DNA from: Zygaena filipendulae
Taxonomy: Eukaryota > Arthropoda > Insecta > Lepidoptera > Zygaenidae
Direction of reading: 5' to 3'
DNA: 64,000 nt
Assembly: GCA_907165275.2 (NCBI GenBank)
Contig: OU015649.1
Span: 3,316,001-3,380,000, forward strand
Below are positions 1 through 11,598 of this stretch, one piece after another. The notes beneath the pieces are model-generated. The model searched no databases. It was given only the letters and a program-made list of their open reading frames with translations, and had not been told where the DNA came from. Positions within the stretch are counted from its first letter, which is position 1; each line of letters opens with the position of its first letter. Both the position numbers and the translations under genes were made by a program.

Positions 1-130
1 GTGACCAAGGGAAATAGAAATCCATTTTTATATGAATATTGAATATGTATATTGTATATAGAATATAGATTGTGGCTTGTAAAAGCTTTGCATTGGATTA
101 AAAATACAGGTAAGCATCGATTTGCTTTGG
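1..130 (+). repeat. Remnant of CCGCGG-core interspersed repeat (3' part)
   Basis: The first bases (GTGACCAAGGGAAATAG and CCATTTTTATAT) match the tail of better copies at about 6110-6140, 8960-9000 and 59735-59765. The copy is cut by the window edge. Bases 131-956 beyond it hold no gene that I can see, only AT-rich sequence. Confidence 0.6.
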
Positions 131-956
131 AACTGGCAGCTGTTCTACATTTGCAAGTTGGCAAACCAGATTTTTTTAGTTATTAGCTCGTTATTAGTGA
201 TGTTTTGAGTTGTCATAATATGGTTGACATAAATACCTATTGACAGTACACATATGGAAATATGTACCCAGCATTTTTTCCTGTCCGAAAAATTATTATT
301 TTAAACACTCGTGCGTGACGTCATTCCGTATTCCCATGTATAATATTTTGAGTGCAACACATTTTATCATTTATTCGTTATATTTTCCCGGAATGATAAA
401 CTTTGACAAGCGATTAGATATCCATCGTTTTAACGAGCAGTTACTAGGTTATGCACAGTTGTAGTAAAAGTGAATTTTTATTATAATACTTTTGAATCTG
501 ACCTAAACTAATAAGTTTTATCGGTTGATAAATAAAATCGTAATTGATACGGGTCATTCACGTTAAACAAACAGTGATAAGAGCGACGTAGAATTTTGTG
601 CTTTACGAAATTTACGACATCAAAATGGGAGCGGGAAGATTTTGGTGACATTAAAATATACCTATACCTAATACTGACTCGAGAATTTCTTTATATTTCT
701 TTAGGATGACAAAACATATCCTATAATATGGCTTATCCCTTAAAATGTATCCTATAATTATTATGTATTATGTCTTATCCTTTATCCTTTCTGACCCTCC
801 GAATTAATTCTGCGCAAAAAGGATAAAAGGACATGCAAGCGCCCTTATGGTATTGGTAAGTATTGGAGTTTTAAATTAAAAAGAAAGTTATGAAAATGTA
901 TGATCAGTAAATTGTATTGAGTGTATTTTTGTCAAGTCAAAACTGGTAAAAATACG

Positions 957-1201
957 CTAACCGCCGCATTCAGAGTCGACTTTAATGATTACTTAGTTAA
1001 GTATAGATTTTTAAAACAAAACTGCTGAATTCTGACAAGTTTAATAAATTAATGTTAGTTGGTATTTAACTAATTAAGTTACATCTCATCAAATGCCAAT
1101 TAACATTAATTTACTGAACGTCTCTGATTGCGGTATTTTTGTTTTAAAAATCTATACTTAACTAAGTAATCATTAAAGTCGACTCTGAGTGCGGCGGTTA
1201 G
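957..1201. mobile_element. Short inverted-repeat element (MITE family E), copy 1
   Basis: The two ends are inverted copies. The left end reads TAACCGCCGCATTCAGAGTC and the right end is its near-perfect reverse complement. The arms continue for about 60 bp through TTAATGATTACTTAGTTAAG. There is no coding capacity. A second copy with the same arms lies at 11389-11598. This is the structure of a non-autonomous DNA transposon. Confidence 0.8.
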
Positions 1202-1260
1202 TGCGGCCGTTAGATGTAGATATTTAAAAATTCACTACTTTTTAAGTAGGTACAGAACTA

Positions 1261-1268
1261 TATAAAAG
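1261..1268 (+). promoter_or_regulatory. Candidate TATA box for the kinase gene
   Basis: TATAAAAG lies about 440 bp upstream of the kinase start codon. It is followed about 30 bp downstream by a switch from AT-rich to GC-rich sequence (1300-1560), which could be the 5' leader. The GC-rich stretch has a 70-codon open frame (1337-1549) with no recognisable protein, so I treat it as leader. The assignment rests on motif and spacing only. Confidence 0.3.
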
Positions 1269-1708
1269 GTTAATATTTTGAAGTGCTTATAAGAAATTTG
1301 ACCAACGCAGACTACCGGGGAGAGAAGTGAGAGTTCGTGAACCGTTTAGGTATGTTAGTCCCACGTGCCGTCTGTCTGATCAATACGCCAGTCGGGACGC
1401 CGGCCGGCGCTGCATGGCGTGTCGCCCCCGACACAGCTGATCCCACCACTCTCCCTTCGAACAGTTCGTTAACCCCTCACCCCGCACTCCTTTCCACTTG
1501 CGCCCTTCGTGCTTTCGGTTTCAACAAAATTATACAAAAGGGACTCTAACCCCCTGTGGAATTTGCACGAGGAAATACATTCATGTTGCGTTAATGTAAA
1601 CTTTTTACAGGTGAATATGAATAAGTATAGGGAGTGAAAGATGAAATAAAAACAAATAGTTAAATCGCTATGGTCGTGAAAGTCTCAAATTGCAATTGAA
1701 ACATACTA

Positions 1709-2827
1709 ATGTATTCGCGTAAAAGTTATGGATTATCAAAAGATATACCCTACAAAGCAGCCTCTCAATCGCAATCAGAAACTCGCGACGGATATTCTGA
1801 GCAGCAACAGCTGCAGTATAGCAAATATTTGAACCAACTAAGGAGTGAATTCGAACAAAGATGGTTAAAGAGACCAAATTTCAGTATAGAATTTTCGGAT
1901 TTGGAAAGAGTAAAGACACTGGGCACAGGTGCATTCGGCAGAGTGATCTTGTTGAAACATTCGAAGACTTCCAAATATTACGCGATGAAAGTATTAGAGA
2001 AAGAGAAAATCGTTAAAATGAAGCAAGTCGAGCACACATTATACGAGAAGCGTATTCTTGAAGCATTAAGGTTTCCTTTCACCGTATCTATGGAACTCAG
2101 TTTCAAGGATAATAGCTATATTTATTTCATTATGCCCTTCGTGCCAGGCGGAGAAATGTTCACTCATCTACGTAGAATGAATAAGTTTGAAGAGCCATTA
2201 GCAAAATTTTATGCCAGTCAAGTCATCCTGGCCTTGGAGTATTTGCATTTTTGCAGTTTAGTATACCGCGACTTGAAGCCAGAAAATATTTTGATAGATA
2301 AAAATGGTTATTTGAAAATAACGGATTTCGGATTTTGCAAAGTATTACGCGGCAGGACTTGGACACTGTGTGGAACACCAGAATATCTAGCTCCTGAGTT
2401 GATATTGAGCAAAGGATATGGGTTTTCCGTAGATTGGTGGTCATTTGGGGTTCTCTTATACGAAATGAATGCAGGATATCCACCGTTTTATGCGAATGAT
2501 CCCATGAAAACATATGAAAAGATCGTCGCTGGAAAATACAGATGTCCTTCAAACTTCAGTGGCGATCTTAGAGACTTGATTAGAAACACACTTCAAGTCG
2601 ACATAAGCAAACGCTTTGGTGTAATGAAAAATGGAGTTATGGATTATAAGAACCACAGGTGGTTCAAAGGTTTACAATGGGAGGCTATTCTAAATTGTCG
2701 TGCACCAACACCTTTCGTTCCGAGATATCGCAATCCAGGGGACACAAATAACTTTGAACGTTACGAAGAGGAACCAATACAAATAGCTTCATACTGTCGT
2801 TTTGAATCTCAATTTTTCGACTTTTGA
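1709..2827 (+). CDS. Intronless cAMP-dependent protein kinase catalytic subunit-like (AGC Ser/Thr kinase)
   Basis: One uninterrupted 372-codon frame covers a full AGC kinase. Visible motifs are the glycine loop GTGAFGRV (residues 73-80), catalytic Lys94 in YYAMK, the C-helix Glu113, YRDLKPEN with catalytic Asp188, DFG at 206-208, activation-loop Thr219 in GRTWTLCGTPEYLAPE, and a C-terminal FxxF hydrophobic motif (369-372). The match to PKA catalytic subunits runs end to end, including the A-helix Trp52 and the C-tail NNFERYEEE. Differences from conserved PKA-C: a roughly 25-residue longer N-terminus without the MGN myristoylation start; hinge MPFV instead of MEYV; and Ala360 where the turn-motif serine (Ser338 in mammalian PKA) is expected. 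Catalytic residues are intact, so an active enzyme is likely. It is a divergent paralogue rather than the canonical Pka-C1, possibly tissue-restricted. It lies inside the presumed first intron of the - strand LRCH gene. Confidence 0.93.
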   Translation: MYSRKSYGLSKDIPYKAASQSQSETRDGYSEQQQLQYSKYLNQLRSEFEQRWLKRPNFSIEFSDLERVKTLGTGAFGRVILLKHSKTSKYYAMKVLEKEKIVKMKQVEHTLYEKRILEALRFPFTVSMELSFKDNSYIYFIMPFVPGGEMFTHLRRMNKFEEPLAKFYASQVILALEYLHFCSLVYRDLKPENILIDKNGYLKITDFGFCKVLRGRTWTLCGTPEYLAPELILSKGYGFSVDWWSFGVLLYEMNAGYPPFYANDPMKTYEKIVAGKYRCPSNFSGDLRDLIRNTLQVDISKRFGVMKNGVMDYKNHRWFKGLQWEAILNCRAPTPFVPRYRNPGDTNNFERYEEEPIQIASYCRFESQFFDF

Positions 2828-3326
2828 TGTAAGCAGGAGCTTTATTATTAAATGAATTTATATGTTTTATTGAAAACTATACGGAGAAACTTATACATTT
2901 CGCAATCGTGACACCGCTTGTTTTATTTAAACTCGAATAGAATTCCTGATATATAAGCACGTACACGCGTGCGTGTGGTTCCCCTCACGACGTGCGCTCG
3001 CGCAGCGCTAGGGCTCCGCGATGATAGGCGAGGGGGAGCACGCGACAGAACGTCATTGTCATTTGTTTATTTATAGATAGTAAAAATCATGCACAAAAAA
3101 CTGTTACGAAGACAACTGCCTTTTTGTTTTTCATCGTGTTTAATTTCGGTCAAGACATCTAACACCATAATAACTAACACATGTCTAACACTGCAATAAT
3201 GATAGATGAAGTTAGCTATATAAATACAAACGTATGTGACCTAAATATCACCGGTCTCAGTCGGTTCCATACCTACTCTGCCAAGATTAGCTCATAATAT
3301 AATGAAGTTTTATACATACGAGTAAT
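2828..3326. other. 3' flank of the kinase gene
   Basis: No gene is seen. There is no AATAAA directly after the stop; the first + strand AATAAA is near 3323. A GC-rich patch at 2960-3050 has no recognisable frame. Confidence 0.4.
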
Positions 3327-3698
3327 AAAACCGACTTCCAAAAACATAAAACTAAAAATCTCAAAATAAAAAGCTAAAAATAACAACATACCGATTTAAT
3401 CCAAAAGACAAAACACACGTAATATTATTATTGGTTTGTGCTGCCACTAATCGGTTTGAATTCGGTGACAAGCCTCTGCCCACTTGGGTTGTCCTGTTCC
3501 CCAAAAACTGATAGCGGGAGTCGATTTAGCCCATCTACCCCCTCCATATTTGGCTTGTCACCGACTTCATACCGATTAGTGGCAGCACAAACCAATAATA
3601 ATATTACGTGTGTTTTGTCTTTTGGATTAAATCGGTATGTTGTTATTTTTAGCTTTTTATTTTGAGATTTTTAGTTTTATGTTTTTGGAAGTCGGTTT
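3327..3698. repeat. Perfect long inverted repeat (about 129-bp arms)
   Basis: The left arm (3327-3455) starts AAAACCGACTTCCAAAAAC. It is the exact reverse complement of 3571-3698 by eye. A spacer of about 115 bp separates the arms, and its outer edges (GGTGACAAGCC / GGCTTGTCACC) are also inverted. The sequence could fold into a large hairpin. A relative lies at 51270-51640. Confidence 0.85.
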
Positions 3699-3829
3699 TA
3701 ATTTTTTTGTTAAAAATTTGTTTATTTCTCGCTTTTAAGTGACTTAGTTCGTAATTTCTCTAAGTTACAATAGCCTAATGTCAACTGCTCATCACCTTTT
3801 ACAAAATATTGCTTTTCCCGACGCAGGGA

Positions 3830-4502
3830 CGTTAATTGTTGAGGAGTTCTCCTGGTACATCATCATCAGTTCCACTTCACCATATACATTGTGACGAACA
3901 TAAATTGTTTAGAAACCATATTAAAGTTAACGAATCGGAATCTGTGAAATACCTATTATTTAGCAGTTCTGATGACCATCTGTGGTCTTCATCATCAGTT
4001 CCACTTCGTCAAATTTTACTTCCCAAAAGCAAATAAACGATTTACTATAAAAAATCCAGAAATCGCTATAGGTGTACCTATAATTTTTGAAGAGTTCCCT
4101 CGATTACTCCAAGATCCCATCATCAGATCTCGACTTGGTGACAGTGGAATCAATTTGGGAGTATACTCTTTCAAACAAAAAAACAATTTTCGAAATCGCT
4201 CCAATCGGAATCCGTGAAATACGTATTATTGTTGAGTAGTTCCGATGACCATCTGTGGTCTTCATCATCAGTTCCACTTCTTCAAATTTTGCTTTTCATA
4301 AGCAAATGAACGATTTACTATAAAAAATACCCAAATCGCTATAGGTGTGCCTATAATTTTTGAAGAGTTCCCTCGATTTCTCCAAGATCCCATCATCAGA
4401 TCTGGACTTGGTGGCAATGGGACCTAATTGGGAGTATACCCTTTCAAACAAAAAAAGAATTTTTCAAATCGGTCCAACCGTCTTCGAGTAATCGGTGAAC
4501 AT

Positions 4503-4550
<48 letters not shown>

Positions 4551-4600
4551 ATACATACAATCGAACATAGAACCTCCTCCTTTTTGGAAGTCGGTTAAAA
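3830..4600 (+). repeat. Diverged tandem units of an AACCGACTTCC-type repeat
   Basis: A unit containing CCATCTGTGGTCTTCATCATC and CTATAGGTGTACCTATAATTT occurs at about 3970-4215 and again at 4245-4480, with a partial copy at 3840-3960. The block ends at 4600 with TTTTTGGAAGTCGGTT, the reverse complement of the left end of the 3327 hairpin. The whole 3327-4600 region may therefore be one composite element. Short open frames here are repeat sequence, not genes. Confidence 0.65.
4507..4559 (+). repeat. Poly(A) tract of 53 bases
   Basis: An uninterrupted run of 53 A near the end of the composite repeat. Its length may be inexact because homopolymers are hard to assemble. Confidence 0.9.
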
Positions 4601-7600
4601 AGTAGGTATAATTTATGTTGTTATTTGGCGTTGATTCCAATGTAGTGAAGTTAAGTGTTTTAGCGGGTGTCAGAAGATTATTATACACAATTCAGATATG
4701 TTTGCTTAAAACAAAGGAAATCTGTACATCGTAAAAGTTGAAAAAGAAAACAAAGATTTGCATCAACGCAAAGATTCCAAACAGGAAAAGATTATTTATC
4801 TATCTATCTAAAATCAAAGTATCTTGCTTCTCGCCACCAAAATATCAAACGATACAATTCAACGGATGTCTATGGTTTTTTATTATGAATATTATTCCAT
4901 TCGGTCATCTGACCCCACAAAGGACTTTCGGATCCAACCAAGTGGAAAGTGAAGGAAGCGCAGTTCCGTCCCATGCGTGATGAGGATGAAGACGCCAGGA
5001 AATTGCAAGTCTACTGGGTAGGCATAAAGAGTAAGAGCCCAGTTCATTGATGATAAACACTACCCGTTTGTCAATATTTCTACGGCTATTCTCCGATATC
5101 CACGTATTTCAGTTTCTTTCTCCTACTTGAAATGACCATCTGAACTATACCAAAAACTAGTAACGAATATAAATTGAACACATACTTTTGCAAAATCTAA
5201 GTATCTTTTCTAATATTATTTGTTTGGTGTACAATAAACAGTTATCTATCTATCTATAATATTATAAAGAGTTGAGTTAGTTTGTGACATTGTAAGGGGT
5301 AATCGCTGGATCTACTTTCAATTTTTTTTTTTCACTTATAGGAGGCTACGGCTGTCCTGAGTGACATAGGGTACTTTTTATCCCAAAATTTTCACAGGAA
5401 CTTCGAAATTACTGTGGGTGAAACCGAGGGGGACAGCTAGTATATTATATGTATAAGAAAGATATTACAAAAAAGTGAATAATACAACCGATATTCGCTG
5501 GGAGCTATGTTAATTATTATACGCAGTTCAACCATCTTTACAGCTATCGTGTTAGGTACGTATACGTATTACGTGTTGGCATCATTTATATCGTAAAGGT
5601 GTGGTCGGCAAATCGTATAATCCGTCCGTTTACATAGGGCATCGTTAGACTCGTTTGTCTACCAAGTCACACATTATCATTGGAACAATTACTTGTAGTT
5701 GCCATTTATACTCGTAATAAAATAAGAAGAAGTCACCTGACTTACGAAATGGTATATTCGTCAATTTATAAACTTCCGATTCTACCGGTTAGCACTAACC
5801 ACAACATTATTAGGTTCCTTGGGAATTGTAAAATTATATAACTAACTGTGCCCCGCGGTTTCAACCACGTGAGTTTCGGAATTCCCACAGGAAATCCAAA
5901 GTAGCCTAATTGACTCCTTCTAACATCAGCTAATTAATAGTGAAAGTTCCGTCAAAATCAGTCAAACCGTTTCGGAGATTCACCCGCGTGAATTTCGGAA
6001 TTCTCGCAGGAACTTTAAAATTCATTCATATTCTTTTTCTCCTTACAATAACAAACACAACAATAAAAAGAATTAGCGAAATTGGTCCAGCCTTGCACGC
6101 GTGGGTCCGTGACCAAGGGAAATAGGGATTCATTTTTATATAGATAGATATAGAATATAGATTATGAAACATATTATGTATATTTAGGACGAAAGTCCGC
6201 ATTAGGCTAGGTATAATAGTTTTAAAAGATTATAAGATTTTCTACTAATTATAATCAACTTGGTAACAATTTCTGTGAAGTGGAGATTTATACAACTGAT
6301 GCAAAAGTTGATACAAAATTTAATTTTTCGTATAACAATGCACATTTAAGGTTCTGTAGTTTTCTTGCGTAAGTAACTTACAAGTATTACTTTGGATGGA
6401 AGTAGAGAGTGAACACCTTTTGAGAGGTCGACTTACTAGCTTACTACACAAACTTAACAACCATAGCTATTCCTGTCAGACAAAGAGAAAGATGAACTTA
6501 CGACGTCTTGTATATTTCTATCGAATCCTTCGCTTTATTAGCGACAACTTTTAAGTCACCACAAAGTTTGTCTGGAAGATCGCGTATAAAGAAATACGAT
6601 CGTTTCTCATGTCTATTGCAATTTTCAATGTTTCTTCAAAAACATAAACGTGAACGGTCTATGATAACAGTAGGTATTTTTTAATTTCTATCCGTAATAA
6701 ATTAATAAATCATGAGATTTGGATTCGACTTGACAATATGATCACATTATTACATTTTATGTTTAACAGTAACAAAAAAATGCTAAATTGTTTTCGTATC
6801 TAGTACGTAGTAGGTATATTATTACTCTGAGGTATCTCTAAATTGTTACTGGACTAAGCAAACATGAAAATCAAGAAGTCTGTTGAGTGTAAGTGTGGTA
6901 TTTTTACAGGATGTTAACACAATTTAAGATCGTAAAACTGAATGATTTGAGAGTGAAACAATCACACAGCCACTCGTAAATCTTAATAGATAAAGAACTT
7001 CCAATCACTGATCGGATACATAAATGAAGTTTGATGGAATTATTTAATACAATATAGTTATATGTATACGTATCAATAAATATTAACAGACGATGTGAAA
7101 TGTATAGTAGTGTCAAGCATCAGGACTTACTGAGTGAGAGCATTTCCCAACAATATCATAAAAAGCAAGAACGATGGAAAATAACAAGAGAAGGATCTAC
7201 GTGTCATTGGGTCACCTATTTTCGCATCTGCTAATAGTGAGTTTTGACATTGTTAAAATAAATGCTGCGACACTAACTATAGTTAACAAAGCTATAAAAT
7301 TTTTGTTCTCTACGACACGTGCCAGCAAGAATTTCGTAATAAAATTGTTTTCGCACTTTAAAACCTATCGTTTTAATGTTAGGTATACAAACTAGACAGG
7401 GCCACGAGACGGCTATGGGAGTTACAAAGTCCGTTGAAATGAGGACATTTCCTCAACCATTCTAAAACATAATATAAGGTACAGTCTCCGTCATAGATGT
7501 TTCTTCTATACACGATTTTATATAGTAACTGACACCACTTATTCGTACGTAACCCTCGTATTTGCAAGCTTATTTAACAGACCATGTTAAGTATCCAACA

Positions 7601-7952
7601 GTTAGCAACGAGGGCTTGCAAATGTGGGTCACTGAAGCTGCTAAGCTGCAGCATTCGATTCAGTAAATCGCGCAGGGCGATATGGGAGGGGTGTCTATAT
7701 ATAGCTCTACACTTGGTAGGTAGATGTAGAGATTAAGTGCGAGATGATTGATTTTTTCTCATCGAATACTCAGAAGCAAAGCACTTTTATCCACGTCATC
7801 AAATGTTTGTGGATGATGAGAGTGACAGCAGTTTGAAGATTTGATAAGGAATTTTGTTTAGTACCTAACTTAAATTCTGATCCAATAAAGAGAAATAAAA
7901 CTTATGTTTAAAAAGAATTAAATACAAGAAGTAGAAGAAGTAGAATAAGAAA
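4601..7952. other. Gene-free stretch with repeat fragments
   Basis: No exon is recognised on either strand. Fragments of the CCGCGG-core repeat lie at about 5265-5440 and 5845-6135. The remainder is unclassified AT-rich sequence. If the LRCH assignment at 13310 is right, this is intron 1 of that gene. Confidence 0.5.
5845..6135 (+). repeat. CCGCGG-core interspersed repeat
   Basis: It contains CTGTGCCCCGCGGTTTCAAC followed by the conserved GAATTCCCACAGGAA block and the GTGACCAAGGGAAATAGGGAT tail. It looks like two partly overlapping copies, since the GAATTC..CAGGAA block is repeated at about 5995-6015. Other + orientation copies lie at about 25389, 39086, 42269, 58739, 59592, 61172 and 63179. 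Confidence 0.7.
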
Positions 7953-8237
7953 ATAATAATAATAATAATCCACATCACAACACACAGATCTACTTGATCC
8001 CACAGTAAGCTATTATTAGCTTGTGTCGTGGAAACCAAGCAAACGTGGTATATACTACATAGAATTACTTATATATTATACTATAGATATATAAACACAC
8101 CCAGACTGGAAAATGGAACCCTGTGTTCATCACACAAAGTTCACCCCCACCGGGAATCGAACCCGGAACTCCTTGATTAGCGGGCAGGCATGGTGACCAT
8201 TGCGCCAATCGGGTCGTCAAAATAATAATAATAATAG
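7953..8237 (-). mobile_element. tRNA-derived SINE
   Basis: Read on the - strand, it has an A-box-like TTGGCGCAATGG and a B-box GGTTCGATTCCCGG at tRNA-like spacing (8150-8215). A roughly 180-bp body follows and ends in AT-rich trinucleotides (ATT)n at 7953-7969. Related copies lie at 38285-38547 and 47870-48025. The head cannot fold as a normal cloverleaf, so it is a SINE and not a tRNA gene. Confidence 0.8.
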
Positions 8238-8815
8238 TTATTAGAAAATCTAAAGCTACTTCGTATCAAGTTCTATTTTAAAAAGTTTATGATATTGATT
8301 GTCTTGGTATCGTTAATATTCAAACATTTAGGTGTATTCTGTCAATTCTTTAGGTTCGTTCAGTTTTTGTCAATCACTAAATTTTATTAATCTCCCCTGA
8401 ATTACAATAAATATTGTTCCCCCAATAGTGCCTTTAACCTGCGTCTCCAATTCGTATCAGTAGGTTATTACCTAATTAAATTAAAACAGACAGCGAATCT
8501 ACTGTGAATCTCAACCGCGTGTGATCTAAATGATATGTATGCACCATCGCAAATCCGATTCGCAGAGTTATTTCCAGTGTTTTAATTGAATTACGTCGCT
8601 TCCCACGTTAAGCGATCGCATTTAATCACGCAAAAACATTATAAAACAAAGATACCGGAGCTCGGAGCTTCTTAGCAAATTAATAGGTTCTTACCTATTA
8701 ATTTGCTGGATCGATCAAAGTTTCTCTCTTTAAATACGAGTAGGCACATTATTATTCATGAGAACTTTTATGACGGGAGTCTTTGTTCTAAAAGTTTGTG
8801 CTCTTTATTTCTAAC

Positions 8816-8992
8816 TAGCTGTGCCCCGCGGTTTTACCCGCGTGAGTTTCGGAATTCTGGCAGAAAGTCCAAAATTCTTTTATACCATTCTTTTTCTTTT
8901 ACAATACAAACACAACAAAATAAGAATTAGCGAAATTGGTCCATCCGTTCACGTGTGATGCCGTGACCAAGGGAAATAGGGATCCATTTTTA
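8816..8992 (+). repeat. CCGCGG-core interspersed repeat
   Basis: It begins CTAGCTGTGCCCCGCGGTTT and ends with GTGACCAAGGGAAATAGGGAT. It is a compact, near-complete copy. Bases 8993-10690 around and after it hold no gene I recognise; a fragment of the same family sits near 9330-9400. Confidence 0.75.
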
Positions 8993-10694
8993 TAGTATAT
9001 ACTATATACATACATAGTTATACATACAACTTATAACATTTTACAATACATGGCAAAGTTAGGATGTCATATACCTAAATTCAACGTCGCAACTTTAACT
9101 ATGAAATAAACATGTATTTAGTTTTGTTGGTCATTAAATATGTATATTGTATAGTGATGTTTCTCGAGCGAGATTTCATCAGGAACTTCGTGACGAAAAT
9201 ATTTTCGTAGCTAACGTTGCACGTTGTGCTGAAATCTACCAAATCTACTGAAGTTTCGCACTTCAGCATCATACTCGTAGATCAAGTAAGTAGAGCAGAG
9301 TGCTATTACGCTTTTTACGTAAGCAACTGGCTGTGCCCGCGGTTACACTCGCGTTGGTTTTGGAATTCCCGAAGGTACTCCCAATTTTGTTTAGTAACTT
9401 TCTCCTGAAAATTACGACACAAAAAAATTAATAATTCACTTGTGTCGAGCCATGTTCGAGTTGTTGGCTTGTTGCGAGGCTAATGAATGGCAATTGATAT
9501 TTTTTTATATAAGATTTAAGTAATAGGATTATTGTTAATAACGTGACCCTGCAGTGTGCAGTCGTAAACTTTGCGTGTATAACTATCACAACTTTTGCAG
9601 TCTCAGACGACTGTGTGCCAACTGCCAACCGACACAACTCCTGGAAGATGCTTTAACCTAAAGGATACTGTATCATCATCACATGCATTCAAATTTAATA
9701 CAATATCCAACCAAATTGAACGTGTAGGTAAGTTCCATTGTGTTTATTAGCAAGCAGTCATTGTATTTTTTTCACCGGTTTATAAATCAGTATTCTAAGC
9801 GGCTGTCGGTGTCGTCGAAGTACGAGACACGAATATGAAATAGGTGTGGTAAAATAACAACGCCTACTATGCAGTTGAGTTCGTTTTGAATAAAATTATA
9901 GGCTAGAAATACTTAGGGCTTCAGTTTAAACAATCCTTTCATAGATTGGTTTTCGGCATAATTATTCGTACGTATCGTTGCTTGCTTGCTTAATAGTATA
10001 ATCATTAATCATCTAAGCAAAAAATTAAAAAGCTTTTAATGTAAACAAAGATTCCCGATCCAGATTAACGTTACCCAACATACGGGAGCATAATGCATTG
10101 CACTATAGCGTTTGTTTACTTTTTTTTTAACTCCCACTTTACTTTCTGCCCACAATAACAGGCTTGGCGCTTTGACTAGTTACCTGCGGGCGAACCAACA
10201 ACACTTCGCAGTTGTATCCAACGAGTAAATGAGATAACGCTATACCAACATCATCTTTCTATCCCTCCTCCGCATTCACAAATTTATAGTGTAGCATTTG
10301 TTCTAGTTATGTCCGCAAGGATAGTTTCTAGTTATGTCCGCTCTCTTTCCCTCTCTTATCAGCCATAGTACTTTTATGCTCCTAATCCTAACCATTGATA
10401 AACTAAAAATCCTACATGTTCGTAAGTTCCTTTCAATTTTATAAGGTGTTTTAATACTCGATAAATGCTTGTTTTTTAGAAGATTCAACTCTTTTACACA
10501 GGTGTTAAGATCCAATGTTAATTGGTTTGTGAACGGGCAGTCAGGTGGAATTATGTTGGTGTTATCGCCCCTCGCGTCCGGAGCCTGTGACGCTCGGGCG
10601 AGCACGCTCGCTCCTGCTGCCTACACCTGTCGCCAATATCGCTAGCGAACCGCTGAAGTTAGTAAACATAGTAAATGTAAAAATGCCAATATAC

Positions 10695-10870
10695 CTAAAT
10701 ATAGCTCATATTATCGCCGTCGATCGGATCGGCGAAAGTGGTCACCGTGCCGCTTTCCGCAATCAATGAGTCTAGGTTCGATTCCCGGTTGTGACGGGTC
10801 GACATTGTGTGATGATTGCAGTTTCAATTTCAACCTGAGATGCATAGAAACTACAAGTATCTATGTACAA
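10695..10870 (+). mobile_element. tRNA-derived SINE, + strand
   Basis: GATCGGCGAAAGTGGTCACC (A-box region) is followed by GGTTCGATTCCCGG at about 10767-10780. The head matches the SINE family at 7953-8237 in opposite orientation. The body is diverged and there is no clear tail. Confidence 0.6.
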
Positions 10871-11388
10871 TGTACATGTACCTAAATTATTTGACTATTT
10901 GACTTTTGACGAGATCTAGGTATTGTTGACTTATATCGTTATTGAAATACCTACCTCAATATCGTTATTGAAATACCTCAATATATTAAACAGTACTAGA
11001 TTAAGTTCCTGTATGTAATAATGGAAGCTCGTTTGATTCTAAATGCTGTCCTTTAAGTTGTAAGGTATAATGGTGACATCATTAGTTAGCATAAACTTTT
11101 ACATAAGCGCTAGCGCACTTAACAGTATCCAACATCTGCAGTGCTAGGTAAGGGAAGTGCTGTCATTCGCATGAATCATAATATTGATATGAATGAGACT
11201 GAATAACTTGATTACAATTCAAAGATCTAATCATAGTCATTGTAAAATGTCTTGCAAAAATAATACCTTTTTAGGTTGAATAGATTGAAACAATAGCATC
11301 AGTAAGTAACGTGACATTATACTTACTAACAGTAAGATTAATTTTTGTGTTATTTTTATTAATACTTAATAATGTACCTAACCACCGA

Positions 11389-11598
11389 AATCAGAGTCGA
11401 CTTTAATGATTACTTAGTTAAGTATAGATTTTTAAAACAAAACTGCCGCAATCAGACAAGTTTAATAAATTAATGTTAATTGGTATTTAACTAATTAAGT
11501 TACATCTCATTTAAATGCCAATTAACATTAATTTACTGAATGTCTGATTATGGCAGTTTTGTTTTAATCATTAAAGTCGACTCTGAGTGCGGCCGTAA
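11389..11598. mobile_element. MITE family E, copy 2
   Basis: It has the same inverted arms as 957-1201 (TCAGAGTCGACTTTAATGAT on the left and its reverse complement on the right), with a shorter right arm. It is non-coding. Between this copy and 13229 I see no gene. Confidence 0.75.

Noticed and set aside
1337..1549. 70-codon GC-rich open frame upstream of the kinase
   Set aside because: No recognisable domain. It lies just after a TATA-like box and is better explained as a GC-rich 5' leader.
8140..8220. tRNA-like sequence with A and B boxes (- strand)
   Set aside because: It cannot form a proper cloverleaf and continues into a roughly 180-bp body repeated elsewhere, so it is a SINE head and not a tRNA gene.
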